NCBI RefSeq assembly: GCF_963677005.1
Contig: NZ_OY781616.1
Location: 3,830,501-3,894,500 of the forward strand
Source: Maridesulfovibrio sp.
GTDB lineage: Bacteria > Desulfobacterota > Desulfovibrionia > Desulfovibrionales > Desulfovibrionaceae
Direction: 5' to 3'
DNA: 64,000 nucleotides
How positions within the stretch are numbered: the stretch's first letter is position 1; the number at the start of each line of letters is the position of its first letter. A program made the position numbers and the translations under genes. This document shows, piece by piece, positions 43,580 through 53,227 of this stretch. The notes under the pieces are model-generated. The model did not search any database. It was not told where the DNA came from and was given only the letters and a program-made list of their open reading frames with translations.

Positions 43580-45145
43580 CTATTTTCTGTTCATTTCAGC
43601 TATTTGCGCCTTGCTGGGCATGAGGAAGATGAGGGGGATCAGTAAGAGGAACATGCAGCCGAAAATAAATGAGATATCGTTGTAGGCAAGCATTTTGGCC
43701 TGCCTTATAACAGTATTTTGCAGGATTCCGATGGATAATTTGGACGCGGTGAGCGCGTCTGCTCCCAACTGATGGATTAGATCGTTGGTCCGGGCCAGAT
43801 AGTCGTGAAAAAACTGACGGTATTCACTTATATTTTCAGTCAGATATGCTGTGTGCGTCTGGATTTTACGGTCCAGTATTACAGCGACAAAGGCGTAGCC
43901 AAGATTGCCGCCGATTCTTCGTGCAAGTGTATAGATGCTTGAAGCGTCCGTTATGTTGGATTTTTCTACCGTACACAGGGAAACCGTGCTCAGGGGGATG
44001 AACATGAAAGGCATGCCTATGCCCATGATCACCAGCGGTATGACCAGATTGCTTATGTCTGCCTGTATGCTCAACTGCATAAGATCGTAATAGGAGAACA
44101 GTATGATGACTATGCCGGTCATTACCAGCGCCCGTGCGCCGATCCTCTGATACAGCCATCCGGATACTGGCATGACTATCAGCAGGGTCACAGCCCGCGG
44201 AGCCAGAGCAAGGCCGGATTCGAAAGCCGGATAGCCCAGCAGTTCCTGCGTGAACTGCGGCAGGACAAAGGTTGTGCCGAAAAGGGATATGCCGAAGATC
44301 AGACCCATTACCGAGCCGAGGGTGAGGTTTTTGTCCTTGAGCACCCGCAGATTGATTACCGGTTCCTTGCAGCGGAGTTCCCAGAAAATCATTATAAGGA
44401 GAGACACCCCGGTGGCTATGCTGGCAATTGTGATGAAATCAGATTCAAACCAGCGTTCTTCCTGTCCTCTTTCAAGGACTACCTGCATGCCGGTAAGGAA
44501 GACGGTCAAAAGGATAATCCCCTGCCAGTCTACGGATTTTATGCCCCGGCGCAGGTACGGCGGATCATGCACGAATTTGAATGTCAGGACTATACCTATA
44601 ACGCATACCGGGATGTTGATGTAAAATATCCACGGCCAGCCCCAGCTGTCCGTAAGAAGACCTCCGCATATGGGCCCAAGGGCCGGAGCAAGCACAACCC
44701 CCATGCCGTAGATGGCCATGGCCATACCCTGTTGTTTTGGCGGAAATGTTTCGCGCAGGATCGCCTGGGAGATTGGGATAAGCGCGCCCCCGCCTATTCC
44801 CTGAATCACGCGGTAGGTTATGATTTCGGTAAAGGTTGTTGCTGTCCCGCATAGAATAGAGCCAGCGGTGAAAAGTATGAACGAAGCCAGATACAGGTTT
44901 TTGCGGCCTATAAGCGAACTCCACCATCCGGCCATTGTGACCATGATTATTTCGGCTATGCTGTAGCTGGTGGCAACCCAGGTGATTGAGGAGAGGTTCG
45001 CGCCGAAGCTTCCCATCATGTGGGACATGGACACATTGACCACGCTGGTGTCCATTACGGCCATGAAGGCCCCGAACATTACAGTAAAAGCAATGGTCCA
45101 TCGTTCTGCCGGAGACATCTCTTCCGGATCTTTGAAGCTTGACAA
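43580..45145 (-). CDS. emrB: DHA2-family multidrug efflux permease
   Basis: This 521-residue major facilitator has 14 hydrophobic segments, as in EmrB. Motifs are DTSVVNVSMSHMMGSF in TM1, GRKNLYLASF between TM2 and TM3, IQGIGGGALIP, and GMGVVLAPALGPICGGLL of antiporters. It works with the adaptor EmrA to expel hydrophobic toxic compounds. The start is set at TTG 45145, because GGAG lies seven bases before it inside the end of emrA; the later ATG 45118 is possible. Confidence 0.93.
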   Translation of the reverse strand: MSSFKDPEEMSPAERWTIAFTVMFGAFMAVMDTSVVNVSMSHMMGSFGANLSSITWVATSYSIAEIIMVTMAGWWSSLIGRKNLYLASFILFTAGSILCGTATTFTEIITYRVIQGIGGGALIPISQAILRETFPPKQQGMAMAIYGMGVVLAPALGPICGGLLTDSWGWPWIFYINIPVCVIGIVLTFKFVHDPPYLRRGIKSVDWQGIILLTVFLTGMQVVLERGQEERWFESDFITIASIATGVSLLIMIFWELRCKEPVINLRVLKDKNLTLGSVMGLIFGISLFGTTFVLPQFTQELLGYPAFESGLALAPRAVTLLIVMPVSGWLYQRIGARALVMTGIVIILFSYYDLMQLSIQADISNLVIPLVIMGIGMPFMFIPLSTVSLCTVEKSNITDASSIYTLARRIGGNLGYAFVAVILDRKIQTHTAYLTENISEYRQFFHDYLARTNDLIHQLGADALTASKLSIGILQNTVIRQAKMLAYNDISFIFGCMFLLLIPLIFLMPSKAQIAEMNRK

Positions 45146-45146
45146 A

Positions 45147-46361
45147 TTAATGCTCCACGGTCTCGGTCGATGCAACCTGTCTGGCTTCAGGTATTTTACC
45201 TGTGGAAATATCCACGCTTGGAATGACAGACATCCCCGGAGAGAGTGTGTAGCCTGCCGTTACAGTCGGCGTATCAAGGGCGATTTTTACCGGAACTCTC
45301 TGGACAACCTTGATGAAGTTTCCGGCCGCGTTTTCCGGTGGCAGCAGGGTGAATCGGGAACCTGTTCCCCTCTGAATGGAGTCCACATGTCCGTTGAAGA
45401 CTATTCCGGGGAATGAGTCGACTTCTATCTCGACATGCTGACCGGGACGCATGTTCATTATCTGTGTTTCCTTGAAGTTGGCGACAATCCAGACATCGTC
45501 GCTGACAATACTCAGCATTTTCTGGCCGGCCTGAACATAGTTGCCCGGTTCGGCAGATTTTTTGGTTATGTATCCCGAACAGGGAGCGATTATTCTGGTA
45601 TAGGAAAGATTCAGCCTTGCCTGCTCCAGCGCTGCTTCCTCTTCGCGCAGGCCCGCCTTGCGGACATCGATCTGGGCATAGGCCTGCTGCAGTTTCCCCT
45701 GCGCGGCCTGTATGGCCGCCTGAGCCTGTATGATCTTTGCAGACTGGCTGTTTATTGTTGATTTGACTGAATTCAGATTTGCTCTGGCCATGGCTTCCTG
45801 CGCCTTGGCGTGATCGAATTCCTGAATGCTAACAGCACCGGCTTTAGCTATCTTCTGCATGCGGGAAAGGTCGTTTTCATCACGCATGTATCTTGCCTTG
45901 GCCTGATCAACTTCTGCCTTGATTTTTGAAAGTCCTGAAGTTGTGGAGGTCAACTCCGCCTTTTTCTGGGACAGTTCTTTTTCCGCGGCAAGTACGAGAG
46001 CCTCCGCCTCCTTGACCTCTGCTCTGGATGATTCAACGCGGGCGACGGCAATTTCGCATGCTACCTGATAATCTCTGGGATCAATTTCAGCTATTACGTC
46101 CCCTTTTTTCACCATCTGGTTGTCCGAAACCAGAACTCGGGAAATATGTCCGGCAACCCGGGGGCTTACGGAAACAACATGGGCTTCCACAAATGCGTTG
46201 TCAGTGGATTCGTGGCTGATGGCGTGTTTGTAGAGAGGATAGCCTATCGCCCCGGAGAGCAGCAGCAGGAGAACTCCGGCAAGGGAGAGAAGCCGCAACT
46301 TCAATTTTGAGCCTTTGGCCTTGTCCGGCGTGTCCGTATTGTTTGTTGATTCTGTTTTCAT
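45147..46361 (-). CDS. emrA: membrane-fusion (HlyD/EmrA) adaptor protein
   Basis: This 404-residue adaptor has an N-terminal membrane anchor (about residues 22-45) followed by a biotinyl-lipoyl-like half motif (SPRVAGHISRVLVSDNQMVKKGDVIAEID). A long coiled coil of alternating Ala, Lys and Glu comes next, then the second half (SYTRIIAPCSGYITKKSAEPGNYV), both typical of HlyD proteins. It bridges EmrB to an outer-membrane channel. Start ATG 46361 is 46 bases after the tetR stop. Confidence 0.92.
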   Translation of the reverse strand: MKTESTNNTDTPDKAKGSKLKLRLLSLAGVLLLLLSGAIGYPLYKHAISHESTDNAFVEAHVVSVSPRVAGHISRVLVSDNQMVKKGDVIAEIDPRDYQVACEIAVARVESSRAEVKEAEALVLAAEKELSQKKAELTSTTSGLSKIKAEVDQAKARYMRDENDLSRMQKIAKAGAVSIQEFDHAKAQEAMARANLNSVKSTINSQSAKIIQAQAAIQAAQGKLQQAYAQIDVRKAGLREEEAALEQARLNLSYTRIIAPCSGYITKKSAEPGNYVQAGQKMLSIVSDDVWIVANFKETQIMNMRPGQHVEIEVDSFPGIVFNGHVDSIQRGTGSRFTLLPPENAAGNFIKVVQRVPVKIALDTPTVTAGYTLSPGMSVIPSVDISTGKIPEARQVASTETVEH

Positions 46362-46407
46362 GGGTATATGTCCCGGTTTTCTGGTGCGGTTGGCTGGTTT
46401 GGTGCAG

Positions 46408-46986
46408 TTATGCTGAAGGTGCATTTTTTTTCAGTGATTTTAAAACAAAAGCACAGGCATGGTTGCAGATTGTTTCCGTGTCGATGTTTTCCGGAGGGAA
46501 AAGACAGATGGAGCGGATTACACTCGGAATGTACTGTGCGGTCAGTCGCGGGCAGGAGTCCTCGAATTCTCCGCTTTCTATCCCGGCCTCTATCACGGAT
46601 TGAAGCAGGGACCACAGTTCGACCCTCTTTTCCTGCCATTCTCCGCTGTTCGGGTAGTGCATGACTTTGCCCAGAAGCTGTGCGTTGCTTGCCTTGTTGA
46701 TCATATGCAGGATCATGTCCCTGACTATGCAGCGCAACTGATCGGAAGGGGAAGAACCTTCGACCTCGGTATATTTTTTGAGCCGTTCGACCAGTATGGA
46801 AAAGCCCCTGAAGAGGACTGCGAAGTACAGATCGTCCTTGCTCTTGAAATAGAGGTAAAGGGTTCCTTTACCCACGGACGCAACTCTGGCCACGTCACTC
46901 AGCAGAACCTTATGAAAGGGCTGCGTGGCAAACATCTCGGCGGCCGTATCCAGAATACGGGATTCTTTGTCTGAATATTTTTTCAT
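46408..46986 (-). CDS. TetR-family repressor of the emr operon
   Basis: This 192-residue TetR regulator has an N-terminal helix-turn-helix around SDVARVASVGKGTLYLYFKS and an effector-binding helical C-terminal domain. It is the first gene of tetR-emrA-emrB, so it likely represses its own operon until a toxic ligand binds. A 14-bp perfect palindrome 63 bases upstream is the probable operator. Confidence 0.92.
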   Translation of the reverse strand: MKKYSDKESRILDTAAEMFATQPFHKVLLSDVARVASVGKGTLYLYFKSKDDLYFAVLFRGFSILVERLKKYTEVEGSSPSDQLRCIVRDMILHMINKASNAQLLGKVMHYPNSGEWQEKRVELWSLLQSVIEAGIESGEFEDSCPRLTAQYIPSVIRSICLFPPENIDTETICNHACAFVLKSLKKNAPSA

Positions 46987-47048
46987 TTTAATATGTTGTT
47001 GGATTAAGTGCTTTCGTTTGGAGCGGGCAGTGTGCTTTTAGGGGCAGA

Positions 47049-47062
47049 ACTGACCGGTCAGT
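47049..47062. promoter_or_regulatory. TetR operator palindrome
   Basis: ACTGACCGGTCAGT is a perfect 14-bp palindrome in the region before the tetR start, typical of TetR-type sites (compare the common GACCGGTC core). A related half TGATCGGTCTTC lies near 47138. Confidence 0.7.
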
Positions 47063-47207
47063 ACTGAATACAGCCGGCGTTTTCTGTTGTCAAAAAATGA
47101 CTCCGGGTATTGTGTTTTTTTTGAAAATAAGCCGATGAATGATCGGTCTTCAGATAATCCCTGCAGTCAAGGCAGGGATGACTCCCGCGCAGGTTTGCTC
47201 AGTAAAT

Positions 47208-48203
47208 TCAGTCCTGCAGCATACCCTGTTCCCGGAACCATCTGACCGCGTCTTTGACGGCCTCTTCAGCGGGGCGGTGTGTATAGCCAAGTTTCTTTTC
47301 GGCTTTTGCGGAACTGTAATACATTTTCTTGGCCGCCATGCGCACGCTGTCCATGGTCAGTACCGGATTTTTTACCAGACCGAGGCGGGCGACAAGTTCC
47401 CCCGCAAAACCTGCGGAAAACATTACGGCGTGCGGGACTTTGAATACCGGACCCGGCTTGCCTGCCGCAAGTGCTGTCATGGCGAACAGTTCTTTCAGGC
47501 TGATGTTGTCCCCGCCCAGAATGTAGCGCTCACCTATCCTGCCTTTGCGCAGTGCCAGCAGATGGCCGAGGGCTATGTCGTCCACATGTCCAACGTTGAG
47601 CCCTGTATCCGCATAGAATCTTCCGCCGTCCCGTGCCGTGTTTAGAATCATGGCTCCCGTGGGGGTCGGGCGGGAATCCCCCGGGCCGACCGGAGTCGAG
47701 GGGTTGACCGTTACAGCCGGAAGCCCTTTCTCCCGGACCATGTCCATGACAATTTTCTCGGCATGAAATTTGGTTTTTTTGTAAGGACTGATCATGTCCG
47801 CAGCAGTTGACGCAGTATTTTCATCGGCAGGTGTTCCGTTCTTCCCGCAGCCGAGCACGCAGACGCTGGACGTGTAAACGATGCGTTCCACTCCGGCTTC
47901 CATTGCCATGGTCATGATCTGCCTGGTTCCCTCAACATTGGTGCGGTTCATTGCTGCGGGGTCGGGGACCCAAAGGCGGTAATCGGCCGCAAGGTGAAAC
48001 AGATACCTGCAGCCGCGAAGCCCTTTTTTCAGTGCGTCCGGGTCGTTCATGTCTCCGCGGACAAATTCAACAGGGCTGTTGATAATGCGTTTGGCCTTTT
48101 CAATGTCCCGGACAAGCGCTCTGATGGAGAATCCGCTTTCGGCCAGAATACCGACAAGTCGGGAGCCTATCAAACCGGTTGCGCCGGTGATTAATACGGT
48201 CAT
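47208..48203 (-). CDS. hpnA: hopanoid-associated sugar epimerase-like NAD(P) dehydrogenase
   Basis: This 331-residue short-chain epimerase has VLITGATGLIGSRLVGIL at the start, FHLAADYRLWVPDPAAMNRT and VNPSTPVGPGDSRPTPTGA, then GLNVGHVDDIALGHLLAL and GERYILGGDNISL. These phrases match the HpnA family found in hopanoid gene clusters. Active-site Tyr-x-x-x-Lys is in SPYKKTKFHAEK. No other hopanoid gene is in the window, so the substrate is open. Confidence 0.78.
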   Translation of the reverse strand: MTVLITGATGLIGSRLVGILAESGFSIRALVRDIEKAKRIINSPVEFVRGDMNDPDALKKGLRGCRYLFHLAADYRLWVPDPAAMNRTNVEGTRQIMTMAMEAGVERIVYTSSVCVLGCGKNGTPADENTASTAADMISPYKKTKFHAEKIVMDMVREKGLPAVTVNPSTPVGPGDSRPTPTGAMILNTARDGGRFYADTGLNVGHVDDIALGHLLALRKGRIGERYILGGDNISLKELFAMTALAAGKPGPVFKVPHAVMFSAGFAGELVARLGLVKNPVLTMDSVRMAAKKMYYSSAKAEKKLGYTHRPAEEAVKDAVRWFREQGMLQD

Positions 48204-48509
48204 GCTGTGTATCTTGGTTGGAAGTTTTCCCGGGTCGGTTTTGCTGATATGAAAAGGAAGTTTTCCCGGAGTCCTTGAAATTCTTTCTTGAAGCTCGAAA
48301 GCACAGTCCCTGTGCTAATGGTTTATCGAGATTGTTCTGTCAAGCATTCATTTACAGCCTCCTGTATTTTGCAACAGTGCTTTGGTGGTAATGTAGCAAA
48401 TGGTTGTTTCGTTATGTTTATAGGACTTTTTCGTATCTTGAATTTAAACTGTATAGTTGATAGCCAACAGGAAATTAATCTTAAAAAGTGAAAATTTTTA
48501 AAAAGTAAA
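48204..48509. other. hpnA-yitT divergent intergenic region
   Basis: These 300 AT-rich bases contain no clear terminator, operator or RNA element. The YitT start at 48510 has no strong ribosome site. Confidence 0.4.
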
Positions 48510-49406
48510 ATGATAGAACCAATCAAATCTGTTCTCGGAAAGGGATCCTCTGTAACTTTTGACTTTACATACACGGTCTGGTGGAATCTTTTCCTTATTT
48601 CTGTAGGGGCGGCAATCTCCTCGGTGGCCATGAGAAGTCTGGCGGTTCCGCAGGAATTTCTTGCAGGGGGGATTTTCGGGTTGGCCTCGCTGGTTTATTA
48701 CAAATTTGATGCCCTTTCGCCCGGCTGGATTTACTTTCTGCTCAACGTGCCCCTGTTTGTCTTTGCATGGGTTAAGGTCAGCAGACGTTTCTTCTGGTAC
48801 AGCCTGTACGCCACAGTGGCGACAACTGTTTTCTACGAACTTATCAATATCCCCATGCCGGTACACAACCAGCTCTATGCCGCAGTGGCCTGCGGAGCCA
48901 TAATGGGCTTCGGGTGCGGTATTGTTCTCCGCTCCCTCGGGTCCAACGGCGGGCTGGATGTGCTGGCCGTCTTTCTTTTCCAGCGTTTCAACATAGGCAT
49001 AGGCAAGGTCTACATCATATTTAATGCCGTGCTTTTCTGTTTCAGTCTTTTCGAGCTTTCGCTGGATACGATAATCGCATCGCTCATACTCGTTTTTATC
49101 TCGTCAACGGTTGTGGATCAGACTCTTTCACTGTTCAACCAGCGCAAAGTCGTCCTCATCATTTCCAAAAGCGTGGAGATGATCAGCCACGATATACTGC
49201 ACGAGATGAAGCAGAGCGCCACTTTCATTAAAGGGCAGGGTGCATATCTTCGCGAGGACACCAATATCCTGATGACCGTAGTCAACAATATCCAGTTAAA
49301 AAAGCTGGAAGAAATAGTCTTTCGTAACGATGAAAGGGCGTTGTTTATAGTTGAAAACACATTCTCGGTAATCGGGTCCAGTTTTTCCCGGCGCAAGGTC
49401 TATTAA
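48510..49406 (+). CDS. YitT-family membrane protein (DUF161/DUF2179)
   Basis: This 298-residue protein has five or six hydrophobic helices in the first 200 residues (FLISVGAAISSVAMRSLAVP, FGCGIVLRSLGSNGGLDVLA) and a soluble C-terminal DUF2179 domain (VVLIISKSVEMISHDILHEM, TFIKGQGAY). YitT proteins are widespread in bacteria and of unknown function. The PAS-LuxR gene follows after 24 bases on the same strand and may be co-transcribed. Confidence 0.88.
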   Translation: MIEPIKSVLGKGSSVTFDFTYTVWWNLFLISVGAAISSVAMRSLAVPQEFLAGGIFGLASLVYYKFDALSPGWIYFLLNVPLFVFAWVKVSRRFFWYSLYATVATTVFYELINIPMPVHNQLYAAVACGAIMGFGCGIVLRSLGSNGGLDVLAVFLFQRFNIGIGKVYIIFNAVLFCFSLFELSLDTIIASLILVFISSTVVDQTLSLFNQRKVVLIISKSVEMISHDILHEMKQSATFIKGQGAYLREDTNILMTVVNNIQLKKLEEIVFRNDERALFIVENTFSVIGSSFSRRKVY

Positions 49407-49430
49407 AATGTTTATTCCGGGAGGACGCAG

Positions 49431-50651
49431 TTGAGCACAAATGATGATTCCGGAAGTCCCGAGAGGCTGACCGAACAGATTTCAGACGTTTTCGGATCTG
49501 TTTCCGACTTTATCCTGTTTACGGATTGCGACGGCTTCATCCGGTCGGCAAATGCGCACGCAAAGGACTTTTTCGATGGACCTCTTGATCAAAGGCGTAT
49601 CTGGAGTCTTTTGGAGGTTGATGTGCCGGATATGGCTCCCTTCCTTAAACTCTATCCTCCCGGCAGCGTGCATGAAATTCCTTACGGAAAAAGCGGCGGG
49701 AGCTATTCGCTGAGACTCATTCCGCTGGAAGGTCCGCTGTGTTCGGACGGCTATGTTGCCGTGGTTACGAATAATGCTCCTTTTGTGGAACTGCATGAGA
49801 CGTATGAAGAACGTATAGAAGACAATATCGCCGCTCTGGATGACAGCATCACTCTTTTCAATGCCCTGTTCGAGGGGGCGCAGGACCCTACCATACTTGC
49901 GGATTCATTTTTCAGGATACTTACCTCCAACCCAGCCTCGGAGGCTCTTTTCGGCCGAGGACCCTCTCTTTCCGGAAACAGTTGTCTGAATCTTTTTGAT
50001 GCCGGATCGGCCAGAATTGTCCGCGAGTGTTTCGAAACATGCGGCACTGATACCAAGATGAGCATGGAGGGGGATCTGACGGCTGTAGATGCTTCCGGAA
50101 GAGAGATTCCGGTTGAACTTTCCATGCACAAGGTCCGGCTCCAGTCCGGTACCGTCTTTCATCTAGGTCTGCGGGACATGAGTGATATTCTGCGGCTTGA
50201 AACCGGGCTTGAAGAGAGCCGTGAACAGGTTGACGGCATGAATGTGGCTCTTCGTACCGTTATAGAATCCGTGGAGGAAGAAAAGCGGGATATGCACGAG
50301 GAATTCGCCCAGCAGGTCCGCGAACAGATTCTCCCGGCTCTGGACAGGATGATGCGGGAGCCGCTTCCCCAGATGCGCATCAGTTTCGGAAAGTTTATAA
50401 AGGAACGCCTTTGCGCACTGGCCGGAGAAACCGGAGATCAACTGGATGACCTGCTGCTCAGACTTACCCCCCGCGAAGTGGAGATATGCCGCTACATTGA
50501 GGCAGGAAAAAGTACCGAACACATAGCGGAACTGCTTTCCATTACAGCCGATACGGTTCGTACCCATCGCAAAAATATCCGCCGCAGGCTGGGGCTTCGC
50601 GGTAAGAATATTTCCCTCGTTTCCTACCTGAAACATCAGGCCGGTTCATAG
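49431..50651 (+). CDS. PAS sensor protein with LuxR-type HTH
   Basis: This 406-residue cytoplasmic regulator has a PAS-like domain at about 10-115 and a second PAS at about 140-250 (NPASEALFGRGPSLSGNSCLN). A coiled linker (EESREQVDGMNVALRTVIES) leads to a C-terminal LuxR helix-turn-helix (LTPREVEICRYIEAGKSTEH, IAELLSITADTVRTHRKNIR). It starts at TTG 49431, supported by GGGAGGA eight bases upstream. It lies upstream of the ABC transporter and aminomutase genes and may regulate them; the signal is unknown. Confidence 0.85.
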   Translation: MSTNDDSGSPERLTEQISDVFGSVSDFILFTDCDGFIRSANAHAKDFFDGPLDQRRIWSLLEVDVPDMAPFLKLYPPGSVHEIPYGKSGGSYSLRLIPLEGPLCSDGYVAVVTNNAPFVELHETYEERIEDNIAALDDSITLFNALFEGAQDPTILADSFFRILTSNPASEALFGRGPSLSGNSCLNLFDAGSARIVRECFETCGTDTKMSMEGDLTAVDASGREIPVELSMHKVRLQSGTVFHLGLRDMSDILRLETGLEESREQVDGMNVALRTVIESVEEEKRDMHEEFAQQVREQILPALDRMMREPLPQMRISFGKFIKERLCALAGETGDQLDDLLLRLTPREVEICRYIEAGKSTEHIAELLSITADTVRTHRKNIRRRLGLRGKNISLVSYLKHQAGS

Positions 50652-50974
50652 GTCTGCAGGGTATACCATATACCCTATGAATACCCCATAGATAGCCTTG
50701 TTGGTAATCAGTCAATCTGCTTTGTTGTGAGAGCCGGCTGGGAAGATTGTTTTTTTTATTTCTACCTTTTTGAATTTATGGATTCTGAAGAACTGAATAT
50801 AATCAATTTCAGAGATGCGAAAATTAACATTGTAATCTGTTTTGTTACATTGTTGGTATTTGTTGCATTGTCGTTTTCGTATCGCGACACAATTCAAAAT
50901 TATATCTCTAGCTCCTCTGTAGAAGTTTACAAAAGCGTATATCTTAAAAAATGAATTAATATTCAGGAGAGAAC
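50652..50974. other. intergenic region before the amino-acid ABC operon
   Basis: This 320-base AT-rich stretch includes a weak frame at 50778-50954 (58 codons, one hydrophobic segment, no ribosome site) that I do not annotate as a gene. An ABC-gene ribosome site AGGAG is at about 50964. Confidence 0.4.
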
Positions 50975-51760
50975 ATGAAACGTTTTATCGTCCTGTGTTT
51001 TGCTGTGCTCGCTGTTACTGCCGTTGCCGCAGTTTTCGGTTGTGCCCGTCAGGAAAAGACCGGTCTTGAAAAAGTCAGGGAGTCCGGTGAAATAAGCTTT
51101 GCAATGTCCGGTGGTTACCCTCCGTTTAATTTTTTCAACAATCAGAATGAACTGGTCGGTTTCGATGTGGACGTGGCAAAGGAAGTTGCCCACAGGCTGG
51201 GGGTAAAACTAAAGCCTGTTACCACGGACTGGAGCGGGATCATCGAAGGACTTCGTTCCGGTATCTATAACGGCATTCTGGGCAGCATGGCTGCAACCGA
51301 CCAGCGCAGGAAGGTCGTGGATTTTTCCATACCCTATTATTACTCCGGGGCGCAGATGTTCGTGAGGGAGGATGCTCCTTTCAAATCTGTTGATGAACTC
51401 AAGGACAAGGCTGTCGGTCTTGTCACCGGCACCACCTACGAGCTGGACGCCAAGAATCTCGGCGTTAGCGACATCCGTTTGTACAAGGACGATACCCACA
51501 CGCTTACCGAGCTTTCAAACGGCGTGATAGACGGCGTCATCACCGACCGTGTGGTTGGCGTTAATGCCATGAACAGCGGCAAATTCAAGATCCGGCCGCT
51601 AGGTTCTCCCCTGCGTCTGGAAGATATCGCGGTAGCTTTCAGGAAAGAGGACAAGACTCTCACCGATGAAGTCGACCGGATATTGAAACAGATGCATGAA
51701 GACGGCACGCTTAGCGAGTTGAGCCGGAAATGGCTTAAGGTGGACATCACCAGAAAATAA
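50975..51760 (+). CDS. amino-acid ABC transporter substrate-binding lipoprotein
   Basis: This 261-residue solute-binding protein (family 3) has a signal peptide ending in a lipobox (AAVFGC, Cys23), so it is lipid-anchored in the periplasm. Motifs include FAMSGGYPPFNFFNNQNELV, GFDVDVAKEVAHRLGVK and GLVTGTTYELDAKNLGVSD. AGGAG lies five bases before the ATG. It is the first gene of the ABC-kamA-ablB operon; the ligand may be lysine or a related basic amino acid, by context. Confidence 0.9.
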   Translation: MKRFIVLCFAVLAVTAVAAVFGCARQEKTGLEKVRESGEISFAMSGGYPPFNFFNNQNELVGFDVDVAKEVAHRLGVKLKPVTTDWSGIIEGLRSGIYNGILGSMAATDQRRKVVDFSIPYYYSGAQMFVREDAPFKSVDELKDKAVGLVTGTTYELDAKNLGVSDIRLYKDDTHTLTELSNGVIDGVITDRVVGVNAMNSGKFKIRPLGSPLRLEDIAVAFRKEDKTLTDEVDRILKQMHEDGTLSELSRKWLKVDITRK

Positions 51761-51811
51761 CGGATAAGGGGGCTTTGCAGCCTCCTTACTTGTTTCAAGC
51801 AAGGATAATCA

Positions 51812-52468
51812 ATGTATTTCGATTTTGCGAGCCTGCCGGAGTATGTTCCCTATTTTCTTCCGGCGGCCTGGATGACCCTTGAGATTACCATGCTTGGTAT
51901 TCTTCTGGGACTTGTCCTCGGACTTGTTACTGTCTTCATGCGTATTTCCGATAAGCGTATATTCAATATACCGGCGCACGCCTATATTTATGTAATACGC
52001 GGAACTCCGCTGCTGCTTCAACTGCTGTTCATCTATTTCGGTATGCGCAGCATGATAGGGTTGTCCGCTTTGCCTGCGGCGGTTCTGGCGCTGGGAATTC
52101 ACAACGGGGCCTACATTGCCGAAATTTTCAGGGGGGCTATTGTCTCCATTTCTTCCGGGCAGATGGAGGCGGCGCGCAGTATAGGAATGAGTTATTCGCG
52201 GGCAATGTTCAGGATCATTCTCCCGCAAGCGTTCAAAAGGGCGATTCCTGCTCTGGGAAACCAGTTCATCATCGCCTTAAAGGATTCGTCTCTGGCCAGC
52301 ACGATCACCATCAACGAGTTGCTCCTAAAGTCGCAGCAACTGGCCTCATCCAATTTCATGATGATGGAAATGCTCACTATCGCCGGAGGATTTTATCTGC
52401 TCTATACCGGAGTGTTTACGTTTCTGTTTCATGGAATAGAAAAAAGACTCGATACCGGCAGGGTATAA
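51812..52468 (+). CDS. amino-acid ABC transporter permease
   Basis: This 218-residue HisM/GlnP-type permease has five membrane helices and the EAA loop GQMEAARSIGMSYSRAMFRI followed by ILPQAFKRAIPALGNQFI. It pairs with the binding protein before it (51-base gap) and the ATPase after it (9 bases). The homodimer forms the channel. Confidence 0.94.
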   Translation: MYFDFASLPEYVPYFLPAAWMTLEITMLGILLGLVLGLVTVFMRISDKRIFNIPAHAYIYVIRGTPLLLQLLFIYFGMRSMIGLSALPAAVLALGIHNGAYIAEIFRGAIVSISSGQMEAARSIGMSYSRAMFRIILPQAFKRAIPALGNQFIIALKDSSLASTITINELLLKSQQLASSNFMMMEMLTIAGGFYLLYTGVFTFLFHGIEKRLDTGRV

Positions 52469-52477
52469 GGAGCGATC

Positions 52478-53209
52478 ATGCAGGAAACAATATGTATCGA
52501 AGGCGTTCATAAATGGTTTGATACTCATCACGTCCTCAAGGGAATTGATCTGAGCGTGGGTAATTCCGATGTTGTGGTTGTTATCGGGGCCAGCGGTTCC
52601 GGCAAGTCTACTCTGCTGCGCTGCGTGAACCGTCTTGAAACGTATTCCAAGGGACGGATCAGCATTAACGGAGATCAGGTGCCGACCGGTGAAAGGGAGA
52701 TAAATCAGCTTCGCAGCAGGGTCGGCATGGTCTTTCAACATTTCAATCTGTTCCCGCACATGAGCGTGCTGGGTAATGTGACAGAAGGTCCGACTCAGGT
52801 CAGAAAAATGCCCGGAAAGGAAGCAGTTGAGCTTGGAATGAACTTTCTGGACAAGGTCGGATTGGCCGATAGGGCGGATGATTACCCTTCAACCCTTTCC
52901 GGGGGGCAGAAACAGAGGGTTGCCATTGCACGAGCCCTGGCCATGGAGCCGGAGGTCATGCTTTTTGATGAGCCCACTTCGGCTCTCGACCCGGAACTTG
53001 TCGGCGAGGTCCTGTCCGTCATGAAGGATCTGGCCAGCGACGGCATGACCATGATGGTTGTGACCCATGAGATGAATTTTGCAAATGAAGTGGCCGATTC
53101 GGTTGCCTTCATGGATCAGGGTGTAATTCTCGAACAGGACGTTCCGTCAAGGCTGTTCGCCGCACCATCCGAGCCGAGGACACGGGAATTCCTTTCCCAG
53201 ATAATTTAA
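52478..53209 (+). CDS. amino-acid ABC transporter ATP-binding protein
   Basis: This 243-residue ATPase has Walker [15 protein letters not shown]-loop [11 protein letters not shown], signature [15 protein letters not shown], Walker [20 protein letters not shown] and the switch His in VVTHEMNFA. The ribosome site AAGGAG is well placed. It completes the importer. Confidence 0.97.
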   Translation: MQETICIEGVHKWFDTHHVLKGIDLSVGNSDVVVVIGASGSGKSTLLRCVNRLETYSKGRISINGDQVPTGEREINQLRSRVGMVFQHFNLFPHMSVLGNVTEGPTQVRKMPGKEAVELGMNFLDKVGLADRADDYPSTLSGGQKQRVAIARALAMEPEVMLFDEPTSALDPELVGEVLSVMKDLASDGMTMMVVTHEMNFANEVADSVAFMDQGVILEQDVPSRLFAAPSEPRTREFLSQII

Positions 53210-53227
53210 TTAAACTTACAGGAAGTT

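Noticed and set aside
50778..50954. 58-codon frame with one hydrophobic segment before the ABC operon
   Set aside because: No ribosome site, AT-rich sequence and no recognised similarity; probably a chance frame.
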